A stretch of DNA of 42,130 nucleotides. Source: SAR116 cluster bacterium AG-355-O21 (lineage in GTDB: Bacteria > Pseudomonadota > Alphaproteobacteria > Thalassobaculales > Thalassobaculaceae). Position numbers and translations under genes: made by a program. The stretch lies in contig QCEM01000015.1 in NCBI GenBank assembly GCA_003280605.1, positions 1-42,130 on the forward strand, given 5' to 3'. Positions 34,262 to 42,130 of this stretch are shown here, piece by piece. The notes beneath the pieces were generated by a model that worked only from the letters and a program-made list of their open reading frames with translations, had not been told where the DNA came from and did no database searches. Each line of letters opens with the position of its first letter. Within the stretch, counting starts at the first letter, position 1.

Positions 34262-34401
34262 GAATTTTGCTCCATGGCGTATCCGAAGGTTAGTGGCTGG
34301 CTGCCCGTCAGGTTAACTTGAAGCCCCCGAAAAACTTGCTCTGATATGACCGATCTTTATGAAAAATTAAAGAAAACGTTTTATTTGAGCGCGTTAATTG
34401 G

Positions 34402-35187
34402 TCAGTTGACCAGTTCCGCATGAACGGCAACACCGAGGGTTATGGTGCCTAAAACGGCCAGGGTGAGCAATGCTGCCGGGCGATAGTGGCGATGTCCTGT
34501 TGTCGAGAAAAAATGCGCGCCGACGGCCGTGCTGAGCATATAAATCGGCACCACCAAAAATGAGACAACCAATACCCGATTGTTATATAGGCCAAGGTAC
34601 CAAAAAGGCACGAAGGCACAGAAGTTTAAGGTCGAAACAGTGCCCAGAACATTGGCACGCTGGCGAACGGCGTCACCTGGCCTGGACAATGCGGCAAGCA
34701 CCGCAGGCGGGCCGCCCACAGCTGCCGCGCCCTGAATCAAACCTGAGATGACGCCGGCCAAAATGGTTTCCAAATCGCTGTTCTGATAGCCTGGCTTTGG
34801 ACGCAGATTGAGATGCAATAAACCGACCATGATCAACACGAAGATTGAGATGATGATTTTCATCAAGTCGGGGTCAATGGCAACCAAGACAAAGGCTCCG
34901 GCCGGGGCGGCAATAATGCAGGAGATACTGAAAACCGTGACAAACCGCCGTTCAGCGTGACGAATGATTGTCGGCAGAAGCTGAACCGTGCTGGGCATGC
35001 CGATCAACGATGCGATTGGAATCGCGGTCAGCGGACCAAAAACAAGGTTCAGCACCAAAACAACTGCAATTGCGCCGCCAAAGCCGACAAATCCGCGCAG
35101 AAAGCCTGCCAATCCGGCGCTGAATATGATCGCCAGAATTTCGAGCAACGAAAAATCGCTTAGGGTGGTAAAGACAGTCTCAATCAT
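34402..35187 (-). CDS. TauE/SafE family membrane permease
   Basis: This protein of about 261 aa has eight or so helices and the TauE/SafE repeat signature (ILAIIFSAGLAGFLRGFVGF and GVISGLIQGAAAVGGPPAVL). Members move small anions such as sulfite, sulfoacetate or sulfonates, usually by export. ATG 35187 is used; ATG 35205 or 35274 are open alternatives and no ribosome site decides. The gene is divergent from the SDR gene at 35368. Confidence 0.85.
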   Translation of the reverse strand: MIETVFTTLSDFSLLEILAIIFSAGLAGFLRGFVGFGGAIAVVLVLNLVFGPLTAIPIASLIGMPSTVQLLPTIIRHAERRFVTVFSISCIIAAPAGAFVLVAIDPDLMKIIISIFVLIMVGLLHLNLRPKPGYQNSDLETILAGVISGLIQGAAAVGGPPAVLAALSRPGDAVRQRANVLGTVSTLNFCAFVPFWYLGLYNNRVLVVSFLVVPIYMLSTAVGAHFFSTTGHRHYRPAALLTLAVLGTITLGVAVHAELVN

Positions 35188-35367
35188 TGTGACGCAGGTG
35201 CCCATGAGCTGCTGATTGGCCAGCTGGCGGGCAAAAGCATGTGCAGATCTTGAATCATGAATACCCCAGGGCAAGACGATCGCGATAACGGTTTATCGCC
35301 AGCCATCACCGTAGACAGAATGGCGTCAGGATGCATGATGATTTAGATCATTACAAAGGGAATAAAA

Positions 35368-36126
35368 ATGACGGACCTAACGGGAAAAAATGCGATCGTG
35401 ACCGGCGCCGGCCGCGGCCTTGGTGCGGCCAGTGCAAAAATTTTGGCGGCAGCAGGGGCGGCCGTCATGCTGGTGGCGCGTGATTCGGTGGCTGTGGCGG
35501 AGGTTGCGCAGCAAATCACCGATAGCGGCGGTAGGGCCGTGTCGATGGCCTGCGACGTGGCTGATTATCATGCTGTTGAGACCATGGTCGCGGCCACTCA
35601 AAAGCAGTTTGGTAGTCTTGATATCCTGGTCAATAACGCCGGCGTGATTGATCCAATTGGCAGCATTGCCAACTCTGATCCAAAGCTTTGGGCGCGCAAT
35701 ATTGAGATCAATTTAATCGGTGCATATAATGCCATACGCGCGGTGCTGCCGGTTTTGAGCAAGACCACCGGCACCATCATCAACGTGTCCTCGGGGGCCG
35801 CCCACCGCCCGCTTGAAGGTTGGAGCGCCTATTGTTCAGGTAAGGCAGGATTAGCGATGCTGACCCGTGCCGTTGAACTTGAATGCGCCGAGCAAGGGGT
35901 GCGTATCTTTGGGTTTTCGCCCGGCACCATCGATACCGAAATGCAGGTCAAAATTCGGGCTTCCGGAATCAATCAAATCAGTCAGATACCACGTGAAAAT
36001 TTATCTTCGGTGGCCGATGCCGCCCGCGGCCTGGTGCAGCTTTGTAACGCCGAAAATGACGACTTGATCGGCCAAGACGTTTCCATGACCGATACAAATT
36101 TCCGTTCACGTCTCAATTTAACCTAG
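35368..36126 (+). CDS. SDR family NAD(P)-dependent oxidoreductase
   Basis: This 252-aa classical short-chain dehydrogenase has TGAGRGLG (cofactor loop), LVNNAGVIDP, the active-site Ser in INVSSGAAHR, Y-C-S-G-K in WSAYCSGKAGLA, and a C-terminus giving a cofactor-side FSPGTIDTEM. All catalytic residues are present, in contrast to the other SDR in this window. AAAGGGAA precedes the ATG. The substrate is unknown. Confidence 0.9.
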   Translation: MTDLTGKNAIVTGAGRGLGAASAKILAAAGAAVMLVARDSVAVAEVAQQITDSGGRAVSMACDVADYHAVETMVAATQKQFGSLDILVNNAGVIDPIGSIANSDPKLWARNIEINLIGAYNAIRAVLPVLSKTTGTIINVSSGAAHRPLEGWSAYCSGKAGLAMLTRAVELECAEQGVRIFGFSPGTIDTEMQVKIRASGINQISQIPRENLSSVADAARGLVQLCNAENDDLIGQDVSMTDTNFRSRLNLT

Positions 36127-36504
36127 AACTTAGATACTATAACAGCCTGATGGATTGTATGCGCTACGCGTTCGAGCGGTTCAACGTGAGCTGCGGGGCG
36201 TGTGCTGCTCACACGCCTAATTTGCTGTCGATGTTTACAAACAATTTTTGACTACATTTGAGCCAAGTTTATTTTTCGATTTTGATTCAGCGAGTTAGGC
36301 GGCTTTTTTAAAAATGATCGGGGCAGAGAAAAGCCTGCGCTCAGCCTGTGTTGTGGATGTTGGCCTGCATTTACGGGCCATCACGGCAGCATTTTTTCTG
36401 AAATAATTAATGGCATGAAAGAATTATTATGGTTTGATTAATTTTGCGCCGCAACATGGCGGTGACGTCCAGGCAATTGTTATAGCTGATATTGGAGGTT
36501 GGAA
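36127..36504. promoter_or_regulatory. AT-rich regulatory region before the ABC operon
   Basis: Nearly 380 bp carry no credible gene. A perfect hairpin lies at 36197-36217: GGCGTGTG, loop CTGCT, CACACGCC. It lacks a following T run, so it may end the SDR transcript weakly or act as an operator. AT-rich stretches at 36230-36320 and 36395-36445 are likely to hold the ABC-operon promoter. A strong ribosome site GGAGG (36494-36498) lies 6 bp before ATG 36505. A 33-codon frame from 36150 looks accidental. Confidence 0.45.
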
Positions 36505-38103
36505 ATGTTAATCGGAAGACGAAAGTTATGGCGGCAGTTAAGCATGCTCGCGCTTGCTCTGCCGCTGGCGGCAGGGATCGCTGTCGGTTCCGCACACGCA
36601 GAGAAAGTTTTGCGAATTGTGCCACACGCCAATTTGAAAAACTTGGATCCCATTTGGACAACAGCGTATATCACCCGAAATCATGGCTACATGGTTTACG
36701 ACACGCTTTTTGCGGCCGATGAAAACCTTGTCGTTCATCCGCAAATGGTGGACACGCACTCAGTCAGCGACGATGGCCTGACGTATACATTCACGCTGCG
36801 TGATGGCTTGAAATGGCATGATGGCGCGCCTGTCACCGCCGAAGATTGCATTGCGTCGATCGCCCGCTGGGGCAAGCGCGACGGCATGGGCCAAAAGCTC
36901 ATGGACTTCACCAAAGAAATGAAGGCCGTCGATGCCAAGACCTTCCAGATGATCTTGAATGAGCCATATGGCTTGGTCATTGATTCACTTGGAAAAATCA
37001 GCTCGAACGTGCCGTTCATGATGCCAAAACGCTTGGCTGAAACCGATGCTTTCGAACAGGTTCCGGAAATTATCGGCTCGGGCCCCTTTAAATTCGTCAA
37101 AGACGAGTGGGTGCCAGGTTCAAAGATCGTTTACGTCAAAAACGAAGCCTATGTCCCACGCAGCGAGCCAGCCAGTGCGGCTGCCGGCGGTAAGGTTGTG
37201 AAAGTTGACCGGGTTGAGTGGATTTATATCCCTGATCCCGCGACAGCGATGAATGCCTTGAAAAACGGTGAAGTGGACCTTTGGGAAACTCCGGCGCCTG
37301 ATATGCTGCCGCTGATGGACAGCGATCCAAACATCAAAACCGCTGTTATCGATCCTTTGGGTACCCAGGGCTGGTTGCGTCCAAACCACTTGCATCCGCC
37401 ATTTGACAACCCCAAAGCACGTCAAGCATTGGTCCATGCCGTTAATCAAGAAAACTATCTGCAAGCGATTATCGGTAATCCAAAGCTGTACAAAGCTTGC
37501 CCAGCATATTTCATTTGCGGCACGCCAAACGAAACCGATGTCGGCACCGACGCACTGAAAAATGTGAACCTGGACAAAGCCAAGCAGCTTTTGAAGGAAG
37601 CTGGCTACAAGGGTGAGAAAATCATCCTGATGCAACCAACCGATATCCCGGTGTTGAACGGTGCCTCCTTGGTGACCGCACAATTGCTGCGTGACATCGG
37701 CATGGATGTTGAAGTGCAAGCCATGGACTGGTCAACATTGACCTCGCGTCGGGCCGAGAAAAAATCACCTGCTGATGGTGGCTGGAACGTGTTCCACACC
37801 TATTCAACAGGTGCCGACGTGACCTCGCCCGTTGCCAACATCGGCATTTCCGGTGGTGGTGTCGAGAAGGCCTGGTTTGGCTGGCCAACCGATGCCAAGA
37901 TCGAAGAATATCGTGATGCCTACGCACGCGAGTCAGATCCGGCAAAGAAAAAAGCCATCATCGAAGCTTTGCAACTGCGGGCCTTCGAAGTTGTGCCTTA
38001 CGTCAACTACGGCCAATGGTTCCAGCCTGTGGCATGGCGCAGCTCGCTGTCAGGCGTGCTGATTTCGCCGGTGCCGTTCTTCTGGAACATCGACAAGAAG
38101 TAA
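36505..38103 (+). CDS. ABC transporter substrate-binding protein, family 5 (DppA-like)
   Basis: This 532-aa periplasmic binding protein has a Sec signal peptide ending near AHA (residues 1-32; LSMLALALPLAAGIAVGSAHA). The SBP_bac_5 core is visible in LKNLDPIWTTAYITRNHGYM, YTFTLRDGLKWHDGAPVTAEDC and DNPKARQALVHAVNQ. Family members bind peptides, opines, nickel or other amino compounds. The start is fixed by GGAGG at 36494-36498. Two permease genes follow after a hairpin. The adjoining carbamoylase suggests an amino-acid-derived ligand. Confidence 0.93.
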   Translation: MLIGRRKLWRQLSMLALALPLAAGIAVGSAHAEKVLRIVPHANLKNLDPIWTTAYITRNHGYMVYDTLFAADENLVVHPQMVDTHSVSDDGLTYTFTLRDGLKWHDGAPVTAEDCIASIARWGKRDGMGQKLMDFTKEMKAVDAKTFQMILNEPYGLVIDSLGKISSNVPFMMPKRLAETDAFEQVPEIIGSGPFKFVKDEWVPGSKIVYVKNEAYVPRSEPASAAAGGKVVKVDRVEWIYIPDPATAMNALKNGEVDLWETPAPDMLPLMDSDPNIKTAVIDPLGTQGWLRPNHLHPPFDNPKARQALVHAVNQENYLQAIIGNPKLYKACPAYFICGTPNETDVGTDALKNVNLDKAKQLLKEAGYKGEKIILMQPTDIPVLNGASLVTAQLLRDIGMDVEVQAMDWSTLTSRRAEKKSPADGGWNVFHTYSTGADVTSPVANIGISGGGVEKAWFGWPTDAKIEEYRDAYARESDPAKKKAIIEALQLRAFEVVPYVNYGQWFQPVAWRSSLSGVLISPVPFFWNIDKK

Positions 38104-38133
38104 TTTGTCGGCTGTTTGGCTAACCATCTGCAA

Positions 38134-38169
38134 CCATCGCCGGCTTCAACAGATCGAAGCTGGCGATGG
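38134..38169 (+). promoter_or_regulatory. Intercistronic hairpin between binding protein and permease genes
   Basis: CCATCGCCGGCTTC (38134-38147) and GAAGCTGGCGATGG (38156-38169) form a 14-bp stem with a single G-U pair and an 8-nt loop. No T run follows, so it is not a standard terminator. Similar stems after binding-protein genes protect the upstream mRNA and give more binding protein than permease. Confidence 0.6.
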
Positions 38170-38229
38170 ACAATGAAAAACGTGCATTCATAAAGGCTGA
38201 CAAAGCCGGATTTCGATCGGAACGCGTAG

Positions 38230-39171
38230 ATGTATGTTTATTTAATAAAGCGAGCGATTGCCGTTCTGCCGGTCATGTTGGTGGTCGCCGTTGTGGTTTT
38301 CTTATTAATGCATTTAACGCCGGGTGACCCGGCAGCGATCATTGCCGGCGATTATGCCCGGCCGGAAGATATCGCGCGTATTCGCAAGCAGTTAGGGCTT
38401 GATCAGCCGCTACATATTCAATTCTTCAAATGGCTTTTTGCGATCCTGCGCGGGGACCTTGGGGTTTCTATTTTCTCAAACCTGCCGGTCAGTCATTTGA
38501 TCGCACAGCGGATCGAGCCGACCATTATGTTGTCGCTGTCGACGATCCTATTCTCGGTGTTGGTTGCCGTGCCGATGGGGGTATGGGCGGCCTGGCGCGT
38601 CGGGACCAGCGTTGACCGCTTGGTGATGATTTTTGCGGTGATTGGTTTTTCAGCGCCGGTCTTTGTGATCGCGTATGCGCTGGTTTATGTTTTCTCGCTG
38701 CAGCTTGGTTGGTTCCCGGTGCAGGGATACACCCCAATCGGCGAGGATGTGTTTGGATTTCTGCGCTCGATTGCGCTGCCGACATTTGCCCTTGGAATGG
38801 TCTATATCGCACTGATTGCGCGGATTAGCCGGGCCAGCATGCTGGAAGTTTTGAGCGAAGATTATATCCGCACCGCACGCGCCAAAGGAACGTCCGAAGG
38901 CTCGGTTTTAATGCGCCACGCGCTGAAGAATGCCTCGGTCCCGATTGTCACGATTATCGGTATCGGCATTGCCCTGTTGATCGGCGGTGTGGTGGTGACG
39001 GAAAGCGTCTTTAACATTCCCGGCCTTGGTCGGCTTATTGTCGACGCGGTGCTAAGCCGTGATTACCCGATTATCCAAGGGGTCATCCTGGTGTTCTCGG
39101 CAGCGTTTGTTGCGGTGAATCTGTTGATCGACCTGTCGTACACATTCCTTGATCCTCAGATCAGATATTAA
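38230..39171 (+). CDS. ABC transporter permease, DppB type
   Basis: This 313-aa inner-membrane protein has six helices. The DppB-type start (YLIKRAIAVLPVMLVVAVVVF), HLTPGDPAAII and a conserved EAA-type loop (SEDYIRTARAKGTSEGSVLM) are seen. It forms the channel with the next gene's product. The gene comes 126 bp after the binding protein, with the hairpin in between, and 14 bp before its partner. Confidence 0.94.
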   Translation: MYVYLIKRAIAVLPVMLVVAVVVFLLMHLTPGDPAAIIAGDYARPEDIARIRKQLGLDQPLHIQFFKWLFAILRGDLGVSIFSNLPVSHLIAQRIEPTIMLSLSTILFSVLVAVPMGVWAAWRVGTSVDRLVMIFAVIGFSAPVFVIAYALVYVFSLQLGWFPVQGYTPIGEDVFGFLRSIALPTFALGMVYIALIARISRASMLEVLSEDYIRTARAKGTSEGSVLMRHALKNASVPIVTIIGIGIALLIGGVVVTESVFNIPGLGRLIVDAVLSRDYPIIQGVILVFSAAFVAVNLLIDLSYTFLDPQIRY

Positions 39172-39185
39172 GCGGAGCGCCGATC

Positions 39186-40067
39186 ATGACCGCGATCACA
39201 GAAAATCAGGAAGAAACTCAGGTTGAAGGCCGCTGGCTGCAGTTGAAAAAGTACTCGCGGCGAAACCCGACGGTGGCGATTGGCCTGGGTTTGTTGGTAA
39301 TCATGGTTTTGGTGTCTTTCATCATTCCTTTTTTCATTGCTGACCCGCTGCGGATGAACCCCATCATGCGTTTGCGCCCGCCAAGTGATGAGATTTGGTT
39401 TGGCACCGATATGTTTGGCCGGGATATTTTTGCGCGCGTCATTGCCGGCGGTAAAATTTCGCTGGTGGTTGGCGTGATGGTCGCCCTGGTCAGCACGGTG
39501 CTTGGCCTGTTTATTGGCATTGTCGCCGGATATGTGCGGGTGCTTGACGCGATTTTGATGCGCATCATGGATGGCTTGATGGCGATCCCAGGGGTGCTGT
39601 TGGCCATCGCCCTGATTTCGCTTGCCGGTGCCAGCATCACCAATGTGATCATTGCCATCACCATTCCCGAGTTACCTCGGGTGGTGCGCCTGGTGCGCAG
39701 TGTTGTGCTGTCGTTGCGGGAACAGGTTTTTGTGCAAGCAGCAATCTCCATCGGCATGCCGGTGTGGCGGGTATTGTTTGTGCATGTGCTGCCAAACACG
39801 CTGGCGCCATTGATTGTGCAAGCATCTTACATCTGTGCCTCAGCGATGATTTTGGAAGCAATTCTGTCCTTCTTGGGCGCCGGCACGCCGCCGGAAGTTC
39901 CCAGTTGGGGGAATATCATCGCGGAAGGCCGGACTTATTTCCAAATCTCCCCATGGATCATCTTCTTCCCGGGGCTGTTTTTGGCGATTACCGTTTTAGC
40001 GGTGAATCTGCTCGGCGATGGCTTGCGCGATTCACTTGATCCAAAGATTGCGCAACGGATGCGTTGA
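39186..40067 (+). CDS. ABC transporter permease, DppC type
   Basis: This 293-aa permease is of the DppC/OppC kind. It has an N-terminal OppC-type helix (IGLGLLVIMVLVSFIIPFF), FGTDMFGRDIFARVIAGGKI and the EAA loop (EQVFVQAAISIGMPVWRVLF, HVLPNTLAPLIV). It pairs with the DppB-type subunit. No ATP-binding subunit gene follows; the next gene is an N-carbamoyl hydrolase 12 bp on, within the same transcript. Confidence 0.94.
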   Translation: MTAITENQEETQVEGRWLQLKKYSRRNPTVAIGLGLLVIMVLVSFIIPFFIADPLRMNPIMRLRPPSDEIWFGTDMFGRDIFARVIAGGKISLVVGVMVALVSTVLGLFIGIVAGYVRVLDAILMRIMDGLMAIPGVLLAIALISLAGASITNVIIAITIPELPRVVRLVRSVVLSLREQVFVQAAISIGMPVWRVLFVHVLPNTLAPLIVQASYICASAMILEAILSFLGAGTPPEVPSWGNIIAEGRTYFQISPWIIFFPGLFLAITVLAVNLLGDGLRDSLDPKIAQRMR

Positions 40068-40079
40068 TAGGAAAAAATA

Positions 40080-41045
40080 ATGTCGCGTATCGTTACAATT
40101 GGGGCCGCCCAGATGGGGCCGATTGCGGCGCATGAAAGCCGCACGCAGGTGGTTCAGCGGCTGATCGCCCATCTTCATGAAGCCAGCCGTCGGGGCTGTG
40201 ATTTGGTGGTCTTTCCTGAGCTTACACTGACGACTTTTTTTCCGCGTTGGTACACCGAAGACCAGGCAGAGATTGATCAGTGGTTTGAAACCGAAATGCC
40301 GGGGCCAGAAACCCAAGCGCTTTTTGATGCCGCAGCGAAACTGCAAATCGGCTTTCACCTTGGCTATGCAGAATTGGTCGAAGAAGCAGGCCAGGTGCGG
40401 CGTTTCAATACGGCCATTTTGGTTGATAAAAACGCTCAAATCATTGGTAAATATCGTAAAATTCACTTGCCCGGTCATGCCGAGAATGAGCCGTGGCGGG
40501 CCTTCCAGCACTTAGAAAAGCGTTATTTTGAAACGGGTAATCTTGGCTTTCGGGTGTTTGACGGCTTTGGCGGTAAGGTTGGGATGTGCATTTGCAATGA
40601 CCGACGCTGGCCGGAGACTTATCGGGTTATGGGCTTGCAGGGGGCGGAACTGATTGTCCTTGGTTACAATACGCCAGTGCATAATCCACCGGCACCTGAG
40701 CACGATGCCCTTGGTCTTTTTCATAATCAAATCGTCATGCAGTCGGCGGCCTATCAGAACGGCACCTGGATTGTTGGTGTCGCCAAAGCAGGCAATGAGG
40801 AAGGGGTGCCAATGATTGCCGGCACCCAAATCATCGCCCCCTCAGGCGAAACTGTGGCGATGGCGGCAGGCGAAGGTGATGAGTTAATCACTGCGGCGTG
40901 TGATCTCGATCTTGCCGCCTCCTATAAGTCGACGGTCTTTAATTTCGCCCTGCACCGTGAACCACAGCACTATGGCCTGATCACTGCGACCAAGGGTGCG
41001 GTTTCACCGGCTGACGGCGTTGCGCTTGAAAAATCTGATAAATAG
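40080..41045 (+). CDS. N-carbamoyl-D-amino-acid hydrolase (nitrilase superfamily)
   Basis: This 321-aa carbon-nitrogen hydrolase releases carbamate (CO2 and ammonia) from N-carbamoyl amino acids. The triad is E47 (VFPELTLTTFFPRW), K127 (KYRKIHLPGH) and C172 (CICNDRRWPE), identical in numbering to the Agrobacterium enzyme. The motifs TEMPGPET, FQHLEKRYFETGNLGF and HREPQHYGLI also match that enzyme throughout, so the assignment is stronger than for a generic nitrilase. D-stereospecificity is by homology. AGGAAAAAATA precedes the ATG. It is the last gene of the ABC operon. Confidence 0.9.
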   Translation: MSRIVTIGAAQMGPIAAHESRTQVVQRLIAHLHEASRRGCDLVVFPELTLTTFFPRWYTEDQAEIDQWFETEMPGPETQALFDAAAKLQIGFHLGYAELVEEAGQVRRFNTAILVDKNAQIIGKYRKIHLPGHAENEPWRAFQHLEKRYFETGNLGFRVFDGFGGKVGMCICNDRRWPETYRVMGLQGAELIVLGYNTPVHNPPAPEHDALGLFHNQIVMQSAAYQNGTWIVGVAKAGNEEGVPMIAGTQIIAPSGETVAMAAGEGDELITAACDLDLAASYKSTVFNFALHREPQHYGLITATKGAVSPADGVALEKSDK

Positions 41046-41049
41046 ACCG

Positions 41050-41967
41050 TTACCGCGGCGTCGTCTCCGGTGGCTGCGGGCGCAGGGTAATCAGTGAGGC
41101 CGCGATGATAAGCGCTGCGCCAAGGATGGTTTCGATCTGCGGACTCTCGTGAAAAACAACCCAGCCAATGGCCCCGGCAAATAACAGTCGCACATAGTCG
41201 ACCGGTGCGATGCTGCTTGCCTCGCCAACTTTATAGGCTTGGATGTTGGCGAATTGTGAGGTTACCGCCAACAAACCGATGGCGACCATAAACAGCCATT
41301 GCAGCGGCGTTGGCGGCACCCAAAAATAAATCGCCGGGAGCAGCATCAGTGCGCCCACCATGAAGGCTTGATAGGCCAAAATCGTCACCGGCCGATCAAC
41401 CTGTGCAATTTTCCGAATTAAGATCATCACACAGCCTGCGGCGGCGGCCGATAAAATACCCAGTAAGGCATACACATTCAGGCCGGCAACATCTGGTTTC
41501 AAGATCACAATCACACCCACGAACCCCAGCAGCACAGCAAGCCACTTACGGCGACCGGCGTGTTCGCGCAGCAACCAGACCGCAAACAGCGTCACAAAAA
41601 TGGATTTTGCAAAGCTCAATGTTGTTGCTTCGGCCAACGGCAAATGGATAACGGCTGTAAACCCGGCAATCATTGCGACCAGCGCCAGGGCCACGCGCAT
41701 GCCGTGCAAACCGACGATATTGGTGCGCAATGCGTCGGGAAAATTTGCCGCAATCGCTGGCATCACAACAGCGGTCATTGTTAGCTGGCGGACGAGCAGA
41801 ATTTGAAAAATGGACACATCTTCACCGACAATTTTAATCAGTGTGACCATGATCGTGAAAAAGATGCCGCCACCTAAAATCCATAGGCCACCACGCAAAT
41901 TTCGCGGCAAGCTATTGAAGCGCACGGCCACATAGCCATGCCAAAGGATTGCTAATTTTTGCTGCAC
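41050..41967 (-). CDS. EamA/DMT-family transporter
   Basis: This 305-aa membrane protein has ten predicted helices in two EamA halves: GGLWILGGGIFFTIMVTLIK, PLAEATTLSFAKSIFVTLFA (typical DMT sequence) and the second half ending PVDYVRLLFAGAIGWVVFHE. Such proteins export amino acids or other metabolites. It converges on the carbamoylase gene with 4 bp between them, so no separate terminator fits there. Confidence 0.9.
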   Translation of the reverse strand: MQQKLAILWHGYVAVRFNSLPRNLRGGLWILGGGIFFTIMVTLIKIVGEDVSIFQILLVRQLTMTAVVMPAIAANFPDALRTNIVGLHGMRVALALVAMIAGFTAVIHLPLAEATTLSFAKSIFVTLFAVWLLREHAGRRKWLAVLLGFVGVIVILKPDVAGLNVYALLGILSAAAAGCVMILIRKIAQVDRPVTILAYQAFMVGALMLLPAIYFWVPPTPLQWLFMVAIGLLAVTSQFANIQAYKVGEASSIAPVDYVRLLFAGAIGWVVFHESPQIETILGAALIIAASLITLRPQPPETTPR

Positions 41968-42130
41968 ACTGTGTTCCCATCAGCTGTCAGTGAGGAGCCA
42001 ATCGATGCGTGAGTCAGCTGGATGGCACCTTTTCGGCCGATGATTCGGTTAATAAAAATGATTCGCTATGAAATTCGGGGTAGAATCAAGTTAGCGGTTT
42101 AGAGTAGCATTTTTCTAAGCTTTGGCAGAA
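41968..42130. other. Window-end spacer, no gene seen
   Basis: This stretch should contain the promoter of the DMT transporter on the minus strand. A frame from ATG 42004 stops after 12 codons. The last 80 bases are AT-rich. Nothing else could be recognised before the window ends. Confidence 0.3.

Noticed and set aside
36150-36251. 33-codon frame containing two close cysteines
   Set aside because: No ribosome binding site, it crosses the hairpin, and nothing supports translation.
1-42130. CRISPR array, rRNA or riboswitch
   Set aside because: No regularly spaced direct repeats, rRNA-like sequence or recognisable riboswitch core was seen on either strand.

Overview
The window is bacterial chromosome, most probably from an alphaproteobacterium. 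The evidence is the slt / dapA / smpB neighbourhood, a bactofilin paired with an M23 peptidase, the flagellar-rod-like and SDR families present, and the moderately GC-rich, GCC/GGC-heavy codon use. I cannot name a genus from the sequence.

Region 1 (1-7500) is a mobile, mosaic island. An IS3-family element with a broken orfB ends 4 bp before a compact, visibly AT-rich four-gene operon: circularly permuted ATP-grasp, alpha-E protein, transglutaminase-like protease and Anbu proteasome-like hydrolase. This is the known amidoligase/peptide-tag type of cluster. It is followed by a second, different and apparently intact IS3 element. That element sits between an unrecognised gene fragment and the orphan C-terminus of a superfamily I helicase. 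Two tiny, overlapping ORFs lie beyond it.

Region 2 (7500-17400) is metabolic. It holds a DUF1330 protein, two Fe(II)/2-oxoglutarate dioxygenases of different families, tRNA-Glu(UUC), a self-cleaving P1-family peptidase and an orphan FlgC-like protein. These are followed by a same-strand run of an atypical SDR, a DsbA-like isomerase, a quinone oxidoreductase, diaminopropionate ammonia-lyase and an exported gamma-glutamyltransferase.

Region 3 (17500-27800) is core housekeeping. An M23 peptidase overlaps a bactofilin gene (cell shape). Then come a threonine/serine dehydratase, a soluble lytic transglycosylase, dapA, smpB (trans-translation), prfC (release factor 3), and a gnd-gntK operon for gluconate and the pentose phosphate pathway.

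Region 4 (27800-36130) is mixed: an acetyltransferase, a PuuB/DadA-like FAD oxidase with an acyltransferase, a DUF4149 membrane protein, a TPR-sulfotransferase gene interrupted by one stop codon, a two-gene ABC-2 exporter, a TauE/SafE permease and an SDR.

Region 5 (36130-42130) is a peptide/opine-type ABC uptake operon: binding protein, a strong intercistronic hairpin and two permeases, with no ATPase gene. It continues into a well-conserved N-carbamoyl-D-amino-acid hydrolase, suggesting uptake and hydrolysis of carbamoylated or related amino compounds. A DMT-family exporter faces it.

The points most worth checking are the island operon with a serine rather than threonine N-terminal nucleophile in Anbu, its promoter displaced by an IS, the coupled mini-ORFs, and the ABC-carbamoylase operon. 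I did not find a clearly new multi-gene system; the Anbu cluster belongs to a described type.
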